The notes beneath the pieces are model-generated. The model saw only the letters and a program-made list of their open reading frames with translations, was not told the origin of the DNA and made no database searches. This document shows positions 1 to 8,307 of a stretch of 64,000 bases of DNA, in pieces (position 1 is the first letter of the stretch; each line of letters opens with the position of its first letter). Source of the stretch: Hydrogenophaga sp. GTDB lineage: Bacteria > Pseudomonadota > Gammaproteobacteria > Burkholderiales > Burkholderiaceae_C. Position numbers and translations under genes: made by a program. The stretch covers positions 1-64,000 of the forward strand of contig NZ_JAHCKL010000005.1 of the NCBI RefSeq assembly GCF_026125785.1, given 5' to 3'.

Positions 1-1
1 T

Positions 2-1555
2 GTGCTGGGTCTCAATGGTTCGGGCAAGTCGACGCTGCTCAAGATCATGGCCGGCATCGACACGGAGATCGAGGGCGAGGCGATTCCCATGCCGGGCATC
101 CGCATCGGCTACCTGCCGCAGGAGCCTCAGCTCAATGCCGAGCAGACCGTGCGTGAAGCGGTGGAAGACAGCATGGGTGAGGTGCGTGCGGCGCAGAAGC
201 GGCTGGAAGAGGTCTATGCGGCCTATGCGGAGGAGGATGCGGATTTCGACGCGCTGGCGGCCGAGCAGGCCCAGCTTGAAGCCGTCATCGCCACCGCCGG
301 CACCGACAGCGAACACCAGCTCGAGATCGCGGCCGACGCGCTGCGCCTGCCGCCCTGGGACGCGAAGATCGGCCTGCTTTCCGGTGGTGAGAAGCGCCGC
401 GTGGCGCTGTGCTGCATGCTGCTTTCCAAGCCGGACATGCTGCTGCTCGACGAACCCACCAACCACCTGGACGCCGAGTCGGTCGAGTGGCTGGAGCATT
501 TCCTGCAGCGCTTCCCGGGCACCGTGGTGGCCATCACCCACGACCGCTACTTCCTGGACAACGCGGCGGAGTGGATTCTGGAACTCGACCGTGGGCATGG
601 CATCCCGTACAAGGGCAATTATTCGAGCTGGCTGGAGCAGAAGGAAGCCCGCCTGGAGCAGGAGCAGCGCACCGAGGACGCGCGCATGAAGGCGATGAAG
701 GAGGAACTCAAGTGGGTGCGCTCCAACGCCAAGGGCCGCCAGGCCAAGAGCAAGGCGCGCCTGGCCCGCTTCGAGGAACTGAGCGACGTCGACTACCAGA
801 AGCGCAACGAGACCAACGAGATCTTCATTCCCGTGGCCGAGCGTCTGGGCAACGAGGTGATCGAGTTCAACGGTGTCTCCAAGTCGTTCGGCGACCGCCT
901 GCTGATCGACAACCTGAGCTTCAAGGTGCCGGCCGGTGCCATCGTGGGCATCATCGGCCCCAACGGCGCGGGCAAGTCCACGCTGTTCAAGCTCATCACG
1001 GGCAAGGAGCAGCCGGACAGCGGCGAGGTCAAGATCGGCAAGACCGTGAAGATCGCCGCGGTGGACCAGAGCCGCGACGGCCTGGCGGGTGACAAGACCG
1101 TGTGGGAAGACATCTCGGGCGGCCTGGACATGATCACTGTGGGCAAGTTCCAGATGCCCAGCCGCGCCTACTGCGGGCGTTTCAATTTCTCGGGTGGCGA
1201 CCAGCAGAAGCAGGTCAAGAACCTCTCGGGTGGCGAGCGCGGCCGCCTGCACCTGGCCAAGATGCTGGCCGAGGGCGGCAATGTGCTGCTGCTGGACGAA
1301 CCCTCGAACGACCTCGACGTGGAAACCCTGCGCGCGCTGGAAGAGGCTTTGCTGGAGTTCGCCGGCAGCGCGCTGGTGGTCAGCCACGACCGCTGGTTCC
1401 TCGACCGCATCTGTACCCACATCCTGGCCGCCGAAGGCGACAGCCAGTGGTACTTCTTCGACGGCAACTACCAGGAATACGAAGCGGACAAGAAGAAGCG
1501 CCTGGGCGAGGAGGGTGCGAAGCCCAAGCGCGTGCGCTACAAGGCCTTGAAGTAA
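2..1555 (+). CDS. ettA: Energy-dependent translational throttle protein EttA (ABC-F), 5' truncated
   Basis: ABC-F family ATPase that binds the ribosomal E site and gates the first steps of elongation according to ATP/ADP; cytosolic. Two ABC cassettes are visible. The first Walker A (GLNGSGKST) lies at nt 8-34, with signature LSGGEKRRVAL and Walker B followed by DEPTNHLD. The charged inter-domain linker (KWVRSNAKGRQAKSKARL) is typical of ABC-F proteins. The second cassette has GPNGAGKST, LSGGERGRLHL and DEPSNDLD. There are no membrane segments. The window opens inside the gene: 517 codons are present against about 555 in EttA, so about 38 N-terminal residues, including the first strands of cassette 1, lie upstream. 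The GTG at 2-4 is an internal Val codon, not a start. Identification as EttA rather than Uup or another ABC-F rests on the linker and C-terminus. Confidence 0.95.
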   Translation: MLGLNGSGKSTLLKIMAGIDTEIEGEAIPMPGIRIGYLPQEPQLNAEQTVREAVEDSMGEVRAAQKRLEEVYAAYAEEDADFDALAAEQAQLEAVIATAGTDSEHQLEIAADALRLPPWDAKIGLLSGGEKRRVALCCMLLSKPDMLLLDEPTNHLDAESVEWLEHFLQRFPGTVVAITHDRYFLDNAAEWILELDRGHGIPYKGNYSSWLEQKEARLEQEQRTEDARMKAMKEELKWVRSNAKGRQAKSKARLARFEELSDVDYQKRNETNEIFIPVAERLGNEVIEFNGVSKSFGDRLLIDNLSFKVPAGAIVGIIGPNGAGKSTLFKLITGKEQPDSGEVKIGKTVKIAAVDQSRDGLAGDKTVWEDISGGLDMITVGKFQMPSRAYCGRFNFSGGDQQKQVKNLSGGERGRLHLAKMLAEGGNVLLLDEPSNDLDVETLRALEEALLEFAGSALVVSHDRWFLDRICTHILAAEGDSQWYFFDGNYQEYEADKKKRLGEEGAKPKRVRYKALK

Positions 1556-1585
1556 GGTCCATCCCTTCAGCGTGCCGCCTCTGCC

Positions 1586-2131
1586 ATGACCGACGACGAC
1601 GTGATTGCCGCTACCCGCCTCTGGATCGAGAAGGCGGTGATCGGGTTGAACCTGTGCCCGTTCGCGCGGTCGGTGTACGTGAAGAACCAGGTGCGGATCG
1701 TGGTGAGCCGGGCTCGGCATGTCGATGGGTTTCTCGACGATCTGGACCGGGAGCTGGACCTGCTGGCGGACACGCCGGCCGAGGAGATCGACACCACGCT
1801 GCTGGTGCATCCGGCGCTGTTCCCGGATTTTGAGCTGTTCAATGACTTTCTCGGGGTGGTGGACGGTGTGGTCGAGGAGCATGGGCTGGAGGGGGTCATC
1901 CAGGTGGCGCCTTTTCATCCCGGCTTCCAGTTCGAGGGCACCGAACCCGACGATGTGACCAACTGCAGCAACCGTTCGCCGTTTCCCACCCTGCACCTGT
2001 TGCGTGAGGACAGCGTGGAGCGCGCGGTGGCCACCGACGGGGGCGATGCCGACGCCATCGTCGAGCGCAATATGCGCACCCTGCGCGAGCTGGGGCCCGC
2101 CGGCTGGGCGGCGCTCTGGGCTAAGCCCTGA
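1586..2131 (+). CDS. DUF1415 family protein
   Basis: 181-residue soluble protein of the DUF1415 family, function unknown. Recognisable pieces are the N-terminal WIEKAVIGLNLCPFAR segment, the central HPALFPDFELFNDFL stretch, and the conserved run of His, Asn and Pro in APFHPGFQF and NRSPFPTLHLLRE. It contains few cysteines (residues in LNLCPF and VTNCSN) that are conserved-looking and could be functional. The gene starts 30 bp after the ettA stop on the same strand, so co-transcription is likely. No signal peptide or membrane helix is seen. Confidence 0.85.
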   Translation: MTDDDVIAATRLWIEKAVIGLNLCPFARSVYVKNQVRIVVSRARHVDGFLDDLDRELDLLADTPAEEIDTTLLVHPALFPDFELFNDFLGVVDGVVEEHGLEGVIQVAPFHPGFQFEGTEPDDVTNCSNRSPFPTLHLLREDSVERAVATDGGDADAIVERNMRTLRELGPAGWAALWAKP

Positions 2132-2252
2132 ACTGTCAGGTTTTACAGGTTTCTTTTCCGGGTTTGTGCGGTTACGCTCTCGCCACAATGGGTTGTGGAT
2201 ACCCTTACGCCCACCTGTTTTTGCCTGACCCCGACCGAAAGAGCCCGTCTGC

Positions 2253-4376
2253 ATGGACGACCGTAATTCCCAGGCCTATGACGCCTGCCTCAAGGAGGCG
2301 CTCGCGCAGACGCGCGAGTGGATGCCGCGCTGGCTCTCGCACTTGCAGTCTGCGCTGCGTGACCGTGAGTCGTCGGCCAGCCAGATGCATGAAAAACAGT
2401 TGTTGATAGAAGCCCGGCGGGCCCTGGAGGGCCAGCGCGAGCGCATTGCCACGGGATTCCTGGCGGCGATGGCCGAGTCGGTGGAACGCTCTTTGCCGCG
2501 CGGCGGCAGCGCCACGGGCCGCCGCCCGCAGTCGGTCAGTTTTGACGAACTGGAGCTCATGGGCGACGACCAGGTCCAGGAAACGGTGGAGCTGGCGCGT
2601 GTGCAGCAGGTGGTGCAGATGTCGGTGGACGAGGAGCAGCTCGCGTTGACGGCGCTGTTGTCCACCGCTCGGGGGTTCGAGGTCATCAACCAGGACGCCA
2701 ACCCCTTGCGGGCCGAGATCATCGTCGCGGCGCTGATGAACACCCTCAAGGGCCTGAAGGTTGAGCCCGCGGTGCGCGCGCGCTGGCTGCAGGCCGGTGC
2801 GCTGTCGCTGGGCAACGAGCTGCGCGACGTCTACGTGCACCTGAGCCTGTTGCTCGACCAGATGGGCATAGAACCGGCCGGCTACGCGGTGATCCAGGCG
2901 CCCGAGAGCCGCCAGGCGCCCATGGCGGCGCCTGCCAACGAGCGTCCCGCGGGCGCCGCTGGCGAGGAAACGAACGACGGTGATGTGGTGCTCACGCTCG
3001 ACCACCTGCACCAGTTGCTGGTGGGCAATCTCGACCAGGCGGGCAGCGACGCACCGAGTGACCAGGGCGCTTCCGGGTCGGGCAATGCCATGGTGCGCAC
3101 GCTGGCCAGCGAGGTGGTCTCGCTCATGCTCAAACGCATCGCCGCGGACGAGCGCCTGTTGCCCGCGGTGCGCGACATGCTGCAGGACATGAAGCCTGCC
3201 TTGTTGCAACTGGCGCGTTCGGAGCCCCGCTTTTTTGCCGACCGGCAGAACCCCGCCCGGCGCATGCTCGACGCCATCACCGAGCGCAGTCTGGCGTTCA
3301 CCACCGAGCAGGACCGGGGCTACGGCCCGTTCGCCGCGCAGGTGCGCAAGATCCTGCAGGCGGTCCAGAAGCCCGGGCCGGACATCTCCGACCGCCTGGA
3401 AGGCCTGCTGGCGGAACTGAACCGCTCCCAGGAGGAGGCCGTGGCGCCGGCCCAGGCGCAGGCGCGCGGCCTGGCGGTGCAGACGCTGGTGCGCGTGGAG
3501 CAGCGCCACCTGCTGGCCGAGCGCGTGGCCGGCGAAATCCGCGGCCGCAACGACTACGAGAAAGCACCGGGCGTGGTCCGCCGTTTCCTGACCAGCGCCT
3601 GGTCGCAGGTCATTGCCCAGGCCCGGCTGGAAGAGGCGGACAAGCCACCGCTCAAGCCAGGGGAGTCTCCCGCGTCGCGCTATGGCGACATCCTGCCGGA
3701 CCTGCTGTGGTCCAGCCAACTGGCGCTGGCCAGCCTGAACCGCCCACGCTTGGTCAAGGTGATCCCCAGCGTGCTGCGTACCCTGCGCGAAGGTTTGGAC
3801 TCGATCGAGTACCCGCGTGAGCAGACGGAGGCTTTCTTCCAGGCGCTCATGGGCCTGCACGAGGCGGCCTACAAGACACAGCGCAGCGAACCACCACGTG
3901 GCTCGGCGCCTGGCGACGACCCGCCCAGCGTGCAGCCGGAGCAGGACGACGACCCCTGGATTCCCCGCACCGAGGCGCGTGATTCCTGCCTGATGGAAGA
4001 CGCCTTCGTGGATTCTCCGCCGCTGACCTCGACGCAGCCGGCGTTCCAGGAAACCATGCCCATGCAACGCGACTGGGCGGACCTCAAGGCGGAAATGGCG
4101 GGCCAGCGCGGCGCCGCGCTGGCCGTGGGCACCTGGGTCGACATCTACCAGGACGGCCAGGCCATCCGTTGGCAGATCACCTGGGCCAGCCCCCATGGCA
4201 CGCTGTTCCTGTTCACGGGCGATGACGGCCGTTCGCTGTCCATGACCAAGCGCGGCCTGGAGCGCCTGATGGAACAGAACCGCCTGCGTGTGGTGGCCGA
4301 CCACGGCGTGGTGGACGAGGCACTGGACGAAGTGGCTCGCCAGGCCTGGCTCAACAGCGCCAAGACCAAGTCTTAG
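2253..4376 (+). CDS. DUF1631 family protein
   Basis: 707-residue, mostly alpha-helical cytosolic protein of the DUF1631 family, found in beta- and gammaproteobacteria and sometimes mislabelled thymidine phosphorylase; no biochemical role is established. The N-terminus (DDRNSQAYDACLKEALAQ) and the C-terminal beta-rich module of about 100 residues (WADLKAEMAGQRGAALAVGTWVDIY onward, ending in LRVVADHGVVDEAL) match the family layout. The C-terminal part resembles a small PilZ-like barrel, but I see no RxxxR plus DxSxxG signature, so c-di-GMP binding is not claimed. A low-complexity acidic linker (EQDDDPW) precedes it. The ATG follows a 121-bp gap, so it probably has its own promoter. Its stop overlaps that of the convergent TAXI gene by 3 bp. 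Confidence 0.85.
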   Translation: MDDRNSQAYDACLKEALAQTREWMPRWLSHLQSALRDRESSASQMHEKQLLIEARRALEGQRERIATGFLAAMAESVERSLPRGGSATGRRPQSVSFDELELMGDDQVQETVELARVQQVVQMSVDEEQLALTALLSTARGFEVINQDANPLRAEIIVAALMNTLKGLKVEPAVRARWLQAGALSLGNELRDVYVHLSLLLDQMGIEPAGYAVIQAPESRQAPMAAPANERPAGAAGEETNDGDVVLTLDHLHQLLVGNLDQAGSDAPSDQGASGSGNAMVRTLASEVVSLMLKRIAADERLLPAVRDMLQDMKPALLQLARSEPRFFADRQNPARRMLDAITERSLAFTTEQDRGYGPFAAQVRKILQAVQKPGPDISDRLEGLLAELNRSQEEAVAPAQAQARGLAVQTLVRVEQRHLLAERVAGEIRGRNDYEKAPGVVRRFLTSAWSQVIAQARLEEADKPPLKPGESPASRYGDILPDLLWSSQLALASLNRPRLVKVIPSVLRTLREGLDSIEYPREQTEAFFQALMGLHEAAYKTQRSEPPRGSAPGDDPPSVQPEQDDDPWIPRTEARDSCLMEDAFVDSPPLTSTQPAFQETMPMQRDWADLKAEMAGQRGAALAVGTWVDIYQDGQAIRWQITWASPHGTLFLFTGDDGRSLSMTKRGLERLMEQNRLRVVADHGVVDEALDEVARQAWLNSAKTKS

Positions 4377-5707
4377 GCGGGTTCTTCCACCCGCCGCAGT
4401 TTCTTGCGCACCAGGTGGATGTTGTTGCGCAGCGCGTAGAGCTCGTCGGTGTAGGACAGGGGCACCACGATCTTTTCCACCTTGTCCTCCAGGGCTTCCA
4501 GCCGGGCCTGCAGCTCCTGCGGGTTCTCACCCCCTTGCTCGTGGTGCTGCTCGATGTCGCGCAGTTCCGCGTACCAGCGGAACACGCGTGAGCGGATGCG
4601 GAAGGCGTAGAGCGGCGGCACGATGCGAGAGAGCGGCAGCGCCAGCGCGATGATCAGGCCCATGGCCAGCCACATGCGTTCAACGAGGTTGGCCAGCCAG
4701 AAGGGCAGGTAGCGCTGCAGGAAGGGCAGGCCGCCCCGGATGGCGCGTTGTGCCTCGGGCGAGATGGGGACTTCGCTGTGCTCCAGGCTGGGGTACTCGC
4801 GCGCCCGGCTGAACCAGCTCGCGCCGCCGTGCAGGCTGGTGGCGGTCTGTGCGAACAGCTGCAGGATGGCGGGATGGGTGTCGACGTGCGCGAGCAGGCT
4901 GGTGGTGGACGCCACCAGGCGCACATTGCGCGCCGGAATGTTCTTGGCCAGGTCGACCACGCCTTGCGGCATCACCACCGGCGTGAGGTAGCCGAAGCGG
5001 CGCGAGTAGGCTTCACTCTGGGCGAAGTCCAGCAGCTTCACGCCCGGTGTCTGCAACAGCATCTGCACCATGAGCGATTCGGGTGCCGAGGCGAACACCA
5101 CCGCATCCAGTTCGCCGTTGAGAAAGGCCACGGTGGCCGGGGTCTGTTCGAGCTGGCTCAGCTTGAGTTGCGAGGGCGCGATGCGGTTCACGTCCAGCAG
5201 CGTATTGAAGAGGCGCGGCACGCCGCTGCCCGGCGTGCCGACGTTGACGCGCCAGCCCTGCAGTTCGGCCAGGCTGCCGATCACGGGGGACTTGCGCAGC
5301 CGCCGCGCGGCGTCTTCGCGGTAGAACAGCCACAGCGGCTCGACGAACAGGCTGCCCAGCGAGGTCAGCGTGTCCTCCTCGTCGTACCCGATGTCGGCGG
5401 TGCCGCCCTGCACGAAGCCCAGGTCGGCTTGCCGGTTGCGCAGCTTGTCCAGGTTGTCGGAAGAGCCCTGGGTGGTCAGCAGCTCCACCTCGATCCCGTA
5501 GCGTGCCAGGGCTTCGGCATAGCGCTTGCCGAAGGTCTCGTAGGCGCTTTGCTCGGGGCCCGTGGCCAGCACCACGCGCTTGGGTGGGTTGGGGTTGAGC
5601 CACCAGTAGGTCAGCGCCAGCAGGGCAATGGTCAGCAGGGCGAACGGGCCGGCCGACAGCAGCATCTCGCGCAGGGACAGCAGGGTGTAGCGCAGGGTCT
5701 TGGGCAT
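4373..5707 (-). CDS. Membrane-anchored TAXI-family TRAP-type substrate-binding protein
   Basis: 444-residue protein with a TAXI (TRAP-associated extracytoplasmic immunogenic) solute-binding domain, residues about 40-310: LATGPEQSAYETFGKRYAEAL, then the conserved GSSDNLDKLRNRQADLGFVQ block. Unlike a free periplasmic receptor it has an N-terminal helix (about 17-37) that lacks a signal-peptidase site and a second helix near 345-365 (MWLAMGLIIALALPL), followed by a C-terminal coiled-coil tail of about 75 residues. The binding domain is thus tethered between two membrane helices with a cytosolic tail. No DctQ/DctM permease genes are adjacent. ATG at 5707 was chosen because it opens directly onto the membrane helix; longer upstream frames are Pro/Trp-rich and implausible. 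Convergent with the DUF1631 gene. Confidence 0.8.
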   Translation of the reverse strand: MPKTLRYTLLSLREMLLSAGPFALLTIALLALTYWWLNPNPPKRVVLATGPEQSAYETFGKRYAEALARYGIEVELLTTQGSSDNLDKLRNRQADLGFVQGGTADIGYDEEDTLTSLGSLFVEPLWLFYREDAARRLRKSPVIGSLAELQGWRVNVGTPGSGVPRLFNTLLDVNRIAPSQLKLSQLEQTPATVAFLNGELDAVVFASAPESLMVQMLLQTPGVKLLDFAQSEAYSRRFGYLTPVVMPQGVVDLAKNIPARNVRLVASTTSLLAHVDTHPAILQLFAQTATSLHGGASWFSRAREYPSLEHSEVPISPEAQRAIRGGLPFLQRYLPFWLANLVERMWLAMGLIIALALPLSRIVPPLYAFRIRSRVFRWYAELRDIEQHHEQGGENPQELQARLEALEDKVEKIVVPLSYTDELYALRNNIHLVRKKLRRVEEPA

Positions 5708-5759
5708 GGGCGCGACATTAGCATGCCCTACGGTCCAGGGTGTATCCGGGTGTGGGCGC

Positions 5760-7346
5760 TCAGGCCATGGCCAGGGAGCCCCGGCGCTCCAGGCGGAAGA
5801 TGCGCACCGCCTCATTCATGACCTTGGCCTGGGCCTGCAACGAGGCCGCTGCCGCGGCCAGCTCTTCGACCATCGCGGAGTTCTGCTGCGTGACCGAATC
5901 GAGCTGGCCGACCGCCTGGTTGATCTGGGCCAGGCCCATGGCCTGTTCCTGCGTGGCGCCGGTGATCTCGGCGATCAAGCCGTTGACCTGTTCGACCGCC
6001 CCCACCACCTCGGACATGGTCTTGCCCGCGCTGTGCACCAGCTCACTGCCGGCGGCCACCTGGCCGGCCGACTCGTCGATGAGCTGCTTGATCTCGCGCG
6101 CCGCGGTCAAGGTGCGCTGCGCCAGGCTGCGCACCTCGCCGGCCACCACCGCGAAGCCTCGGCCTTGCTCACCCGCGCGCGCCGCCTCCACGGCCGCGTT
6201 GAGCGCGAGGATGTTGGTCTGGAACGCAATGCCGTCGATGACGCCGATGATCTCGCCGATGCGGCCGGACGATTGGCTGATGCCGTCCATGGTGGCGATC
6301 ACCTCACCCATGGCCCGGTTGCCCTGGCGCGCGATCGCGGCGGAGCGCTCGGACAGGCGCGAGGCTTCGCGCGAGGAGTTGGCACTTTGCTGCACCGTGC
6401 TGCTGAGTTCCTCCATCGAAGCCGCTGTCTCCTGCAGGCTGCTGGCCTGTGATTCGGTGCGGGCAGAGAGGTCCTGGTTGCCGCTGGCGATCTCGCTGGA
6501 GGCCACCTGCACGCCTTCCACCTCATGGCGCACGTCGGACACCACCGCCTGCAGGTTCACGTTGAGCTGGTTGAGCGCGCGGGCCAGTTCGCCGAACTCG
6601 CCGCCCGCAGCGCCTTCGTAGCGCGCGCACAGGTCGCCGGCCGCCATGCGGTTGGCGAACCCCACGGCACGGCCCAGTGAGCCCAGCACCTGGGTGCGCA
6701 GCCACCACGCGCCGGCGGCCGCGAAGGCGAGTACAGCCACCGCAGCGGCGACGTGGATGGAGAGGCCCCGCGGCGCGGCCCACTCGCCCACCGCGAGCCC
6801 GGCAATGGCCACGGCCGTGGAGGCCAGGCCGATGCGGCCGGCCAGGTTGAGCTGAGCCATGCGGCGCAACCGGCCGGCCAGGCCCGCGCGCTCCACCTGT
6901 CCACGGTGCAGCACGGTGCGCAGGCGACCCTGCTCCTGCTCGCCGCGCATGCACGCATACAAGGCCTCCGCCTGCTGGACTTGCTCGCGCGTCGGCTTGG
7001 TGCGCACCGACATGTAGCCCACGGTCTGGCCACCTTCGACCACGGGGGTGGCGTTGGCCACCACCCAGTAGTGGTCGCCGTTCTTGCGCCGGTTCTTCAC
7101 CAGTGCCGACCAGGGCGAACCGCTGGCCAGCGTGGCCCACATGTCGCGGAAGGCCTCGGCCGGCATGTCGGGGTGTCGCACCAGGTTGTGGGGTTGGCCG
7201 ATCAGCTCCTCGCGTGAGAAACCGCTGACGGCGACGAACGCCGGATTGCAGTAGGTGATGCGGCTTTGCAGGTCGGTCGTGGAGACCAGGGTGACGCCAT
7301 CAGGGATGACGAACTCTTGCTGTGAAACGGGCAGGTTGCTGCGCAT
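5760..7346 (-). CDS. Aer-like methyl-accepting chemotaxis protein with PAS domain
   Basis: 528-residue chemoreceptor. N-terminal PAS domain (about 10-115) carries the Aer hallmark GQPHNLVRHPDMP followed by EAFRDMW, expected to bind FAD and report redox or oxygen. Two membrane helices close together (about 170-188 and 197-215) leave only a tiny periplasmic loop, as in Aer. A HAMP-like segment follows (about 222-280), then the signalling domain with hairpin tip (EQGRGFAVVAGEVRSLAQR) that contacts CheA/CheW. The C-terminus ends without a CheR/CheB-tethering pentapeptide. The start at 7346 gives the family N-terminus. A candidate FNR/Anr box lies 145 bp upstream on this strand (7491-7504), which would fit oxygen-dependent expression of an aerotaxis receptor. 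Confidence 0.9.
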   Translation of the reverse strand: MRSNLPVSQQEFVIPDGVTLVSTTDLQSRITYCNPAFVAVSGFSREELIGQPHNLVRHPDMPAEAFRDMWATLASGSPWSALVKNRRKNGDHYWVVANATPVVEGGQTVGYMSVRTKPTREQVQQAEALYACMRGEQEQGRLRTVLHRGQVERAGLAGRLRRMAQLNLAGRIGLASTAVAIAGLAVGEWAAPRGLSIHVAAAVAVLAFAAAGAWWLRTQVLGSLGRAVGFANRMAAGDLCARYEGAAGGEFGELARALNQLNVNLQAVVSDVRHEVEGVQVASSEIASGNQDLSARTESQASSLQETAASMEELSSTVQQSANSSREASRLSERSAAIARQGNRAMGEVIATMDGISQSSGRIGEIIGVIDGIAFQTNILALNAAVEAARAGEQGRGFAVVAGEVRSLAQRTLTAAREIKQLIDESAGQVAAGSELVHSAGKTMSEVVGAVEQVNGLIAEITGATQEQAMGLAQINQAVGQLDSVTQQNSAMVEELAAAAASLQAQAKVMNEAVRIFRLERRGSLAMA

Positions 7347-7490
7347 GGGGCTCTCGCGGTGTCGTGCTGAAGGGGCGGTGGCGCCGTCTGCCGACGGACG
7401 CCGAACCGGACACCTTCAGTATCGACAGCAGGCCGGCGCGCAAGAGGGGGATATCAAGGCCTGAACCGGGTTTTTATTTCGCTTCGGCGT

Positions 7491-7504
7491 TTGACCTGGA
7501 TCAA
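7491..7504 (-). promoter_or_regulatory. Candidate FNR/Anr box upstream of the Aer-like receptor
   Basis: The strand facing the chemoreceptor reads TTGAT-CCAG-GTCAA, one mismatch from the FNR/Anr consensus TTGAT-N4-ATCAA. It sits in the 207-bp gap 7347-7553 between the receptor start and the DUF411-CusF stop, and is followed on the same strand by an AT-rich stretch (7476-7488) in otherwise GC-rich DNA. A clear sigma-70 -10 element at the class II distance is not obvious, so the site is a candidate only. Confidence 0.5.
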
Positions 7505-7553
7505 GTTCGCCATTCAAGTACCGCGCGCCATGGCCGAGGGGTTCCAGGGATCT

Positions 7554-8282
7554 TCAGGGGGCCGGTTCGATCCGGGTCACGGTGTAGACGCCATCGATCT
7601 TCTCCGCGCGAAACCGCACCTTGTCGCCCACCTTCACGGCCGACAGCATGGCCGGATCGCTGACCTGGAACACCATGGTCATCGGTGGCATGTCCAGGTT
7701 CTTGATCTCGCCATGGCGCAGCGTGAGCTTGCCCGTGCGGATGTCCACCCGGCGGACCTCGCCTTCGCTCATGGTCTGTGCGGCGGCGTCGCCCGACGTG
7801 GGCTTGAGTCCGCCGGCCGAGCTGCCCGCGTAGTGCTGGTACACGCTCGAACGACCATCTTGCTGCACCAGCAGGACCCCGTAGGCGTCACGCCGTGCGC
7901 CGTACACCGGGCCGTCCATGCCGGGGCTGCCCACCGGCATGCCCGGTACGGCCAGGCCAAGTGCCCGCGGCCGCTCGGCCATCAGCCGCCTGATCTCGCG
8001 CGCCGGCACATGGCCTTCGACCACGTAGCCGTCGATCCATCCGGTGTGGCACGAACCGTAGCGCTCGGGCATGCCCAGGCGCTTGCGCACGGCCACGTTG
8101 CCGCTCTCGAAGACCTCGACCTTGAAGCCGTTCTGGCGCAGGTGCTCGACCCAGTCGGTGCAGCAGCCGCATTGCGGGTCTTTCCATACCTGCAGTGTGG
8201 CGGGCCGCGGTGACTGGTCCTGGGCCTTGGCCAGCATCGGCAGCCCGGTGAGGGCGGCCAGAAGCAACGATCGTCTTTGCAT
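7554..8282 (-). CDS. Exported DUF411-CusF fusion protein (copper binding)
   Basis: 242-residue predicted periplasmic protein made of two metal-linked modules. An N-terminal signal sequence (RRSLLLAALTGLPMLAKA, cleavage near residue 20) is followed by a DUF411 domain (about 28-150) with the DPQCGCC cysteine cluster at residues 35-41 and further Cys/His in YGSCHTGWIDGYVVEGH. The C-terminal 75 residues are a CusF-like OB-fold domain (GKLTLRHGEIKNLDMPPMTM): the His and the MxM-type methionines that bind Cu(I) in CusF are present, but the position of the CusF tryptophan is a Met (NLDM rather than NxW). Last gene of a copper module running from 11536 down to here. ATG 8282 has an upstream GGAGA-like site (cttcacaggagaacaccATG). 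The role in copper chelation or delivery is inferred. Confidence 0.85.
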   Translation of the reverse strand: MQRRSLLLAALTGLPMLAKAQDQSPRPATLQVWKDPQCGCCTDWVEHLRQNGFKVEVFESGNVAVRKRLGMPERYGSCHTGWIDGYVVEGHVPAREIRRLMAERPRALGLAVPGMPVGSPGMDGPVYGARRDAYGVLLVQQDGRSSVYQHYAGSSAGGLKPTSGDAAAQTMSEGEVRRVDIRTGKLTLRHGEIKNLDMPPMTMVFQVSDPAMLSAVKVGDKVRFRAEKIDGVYTVTRIEPAP

Positions 8283-8307
8283 GGTGTTCTCCTGTGAAGG
8301 TGGGGTG

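Noticed and set aside
2-4. GTG as the start of the first gene
   Set aside because: It lies inside the ABC-F Walker A region; the family's N-terminus is about 38 residues further upstream, outside the window.
2205-4304. Long open frame antisense to the DUF1631 gene
   Set aside because: Its translation is a composition artefact of GC-rich coding DNA (long runs rich in Arg, Gln, His and Leu, no recognisable domain), while the plus-strand frame matches a known family and ends cleanly at 4376.
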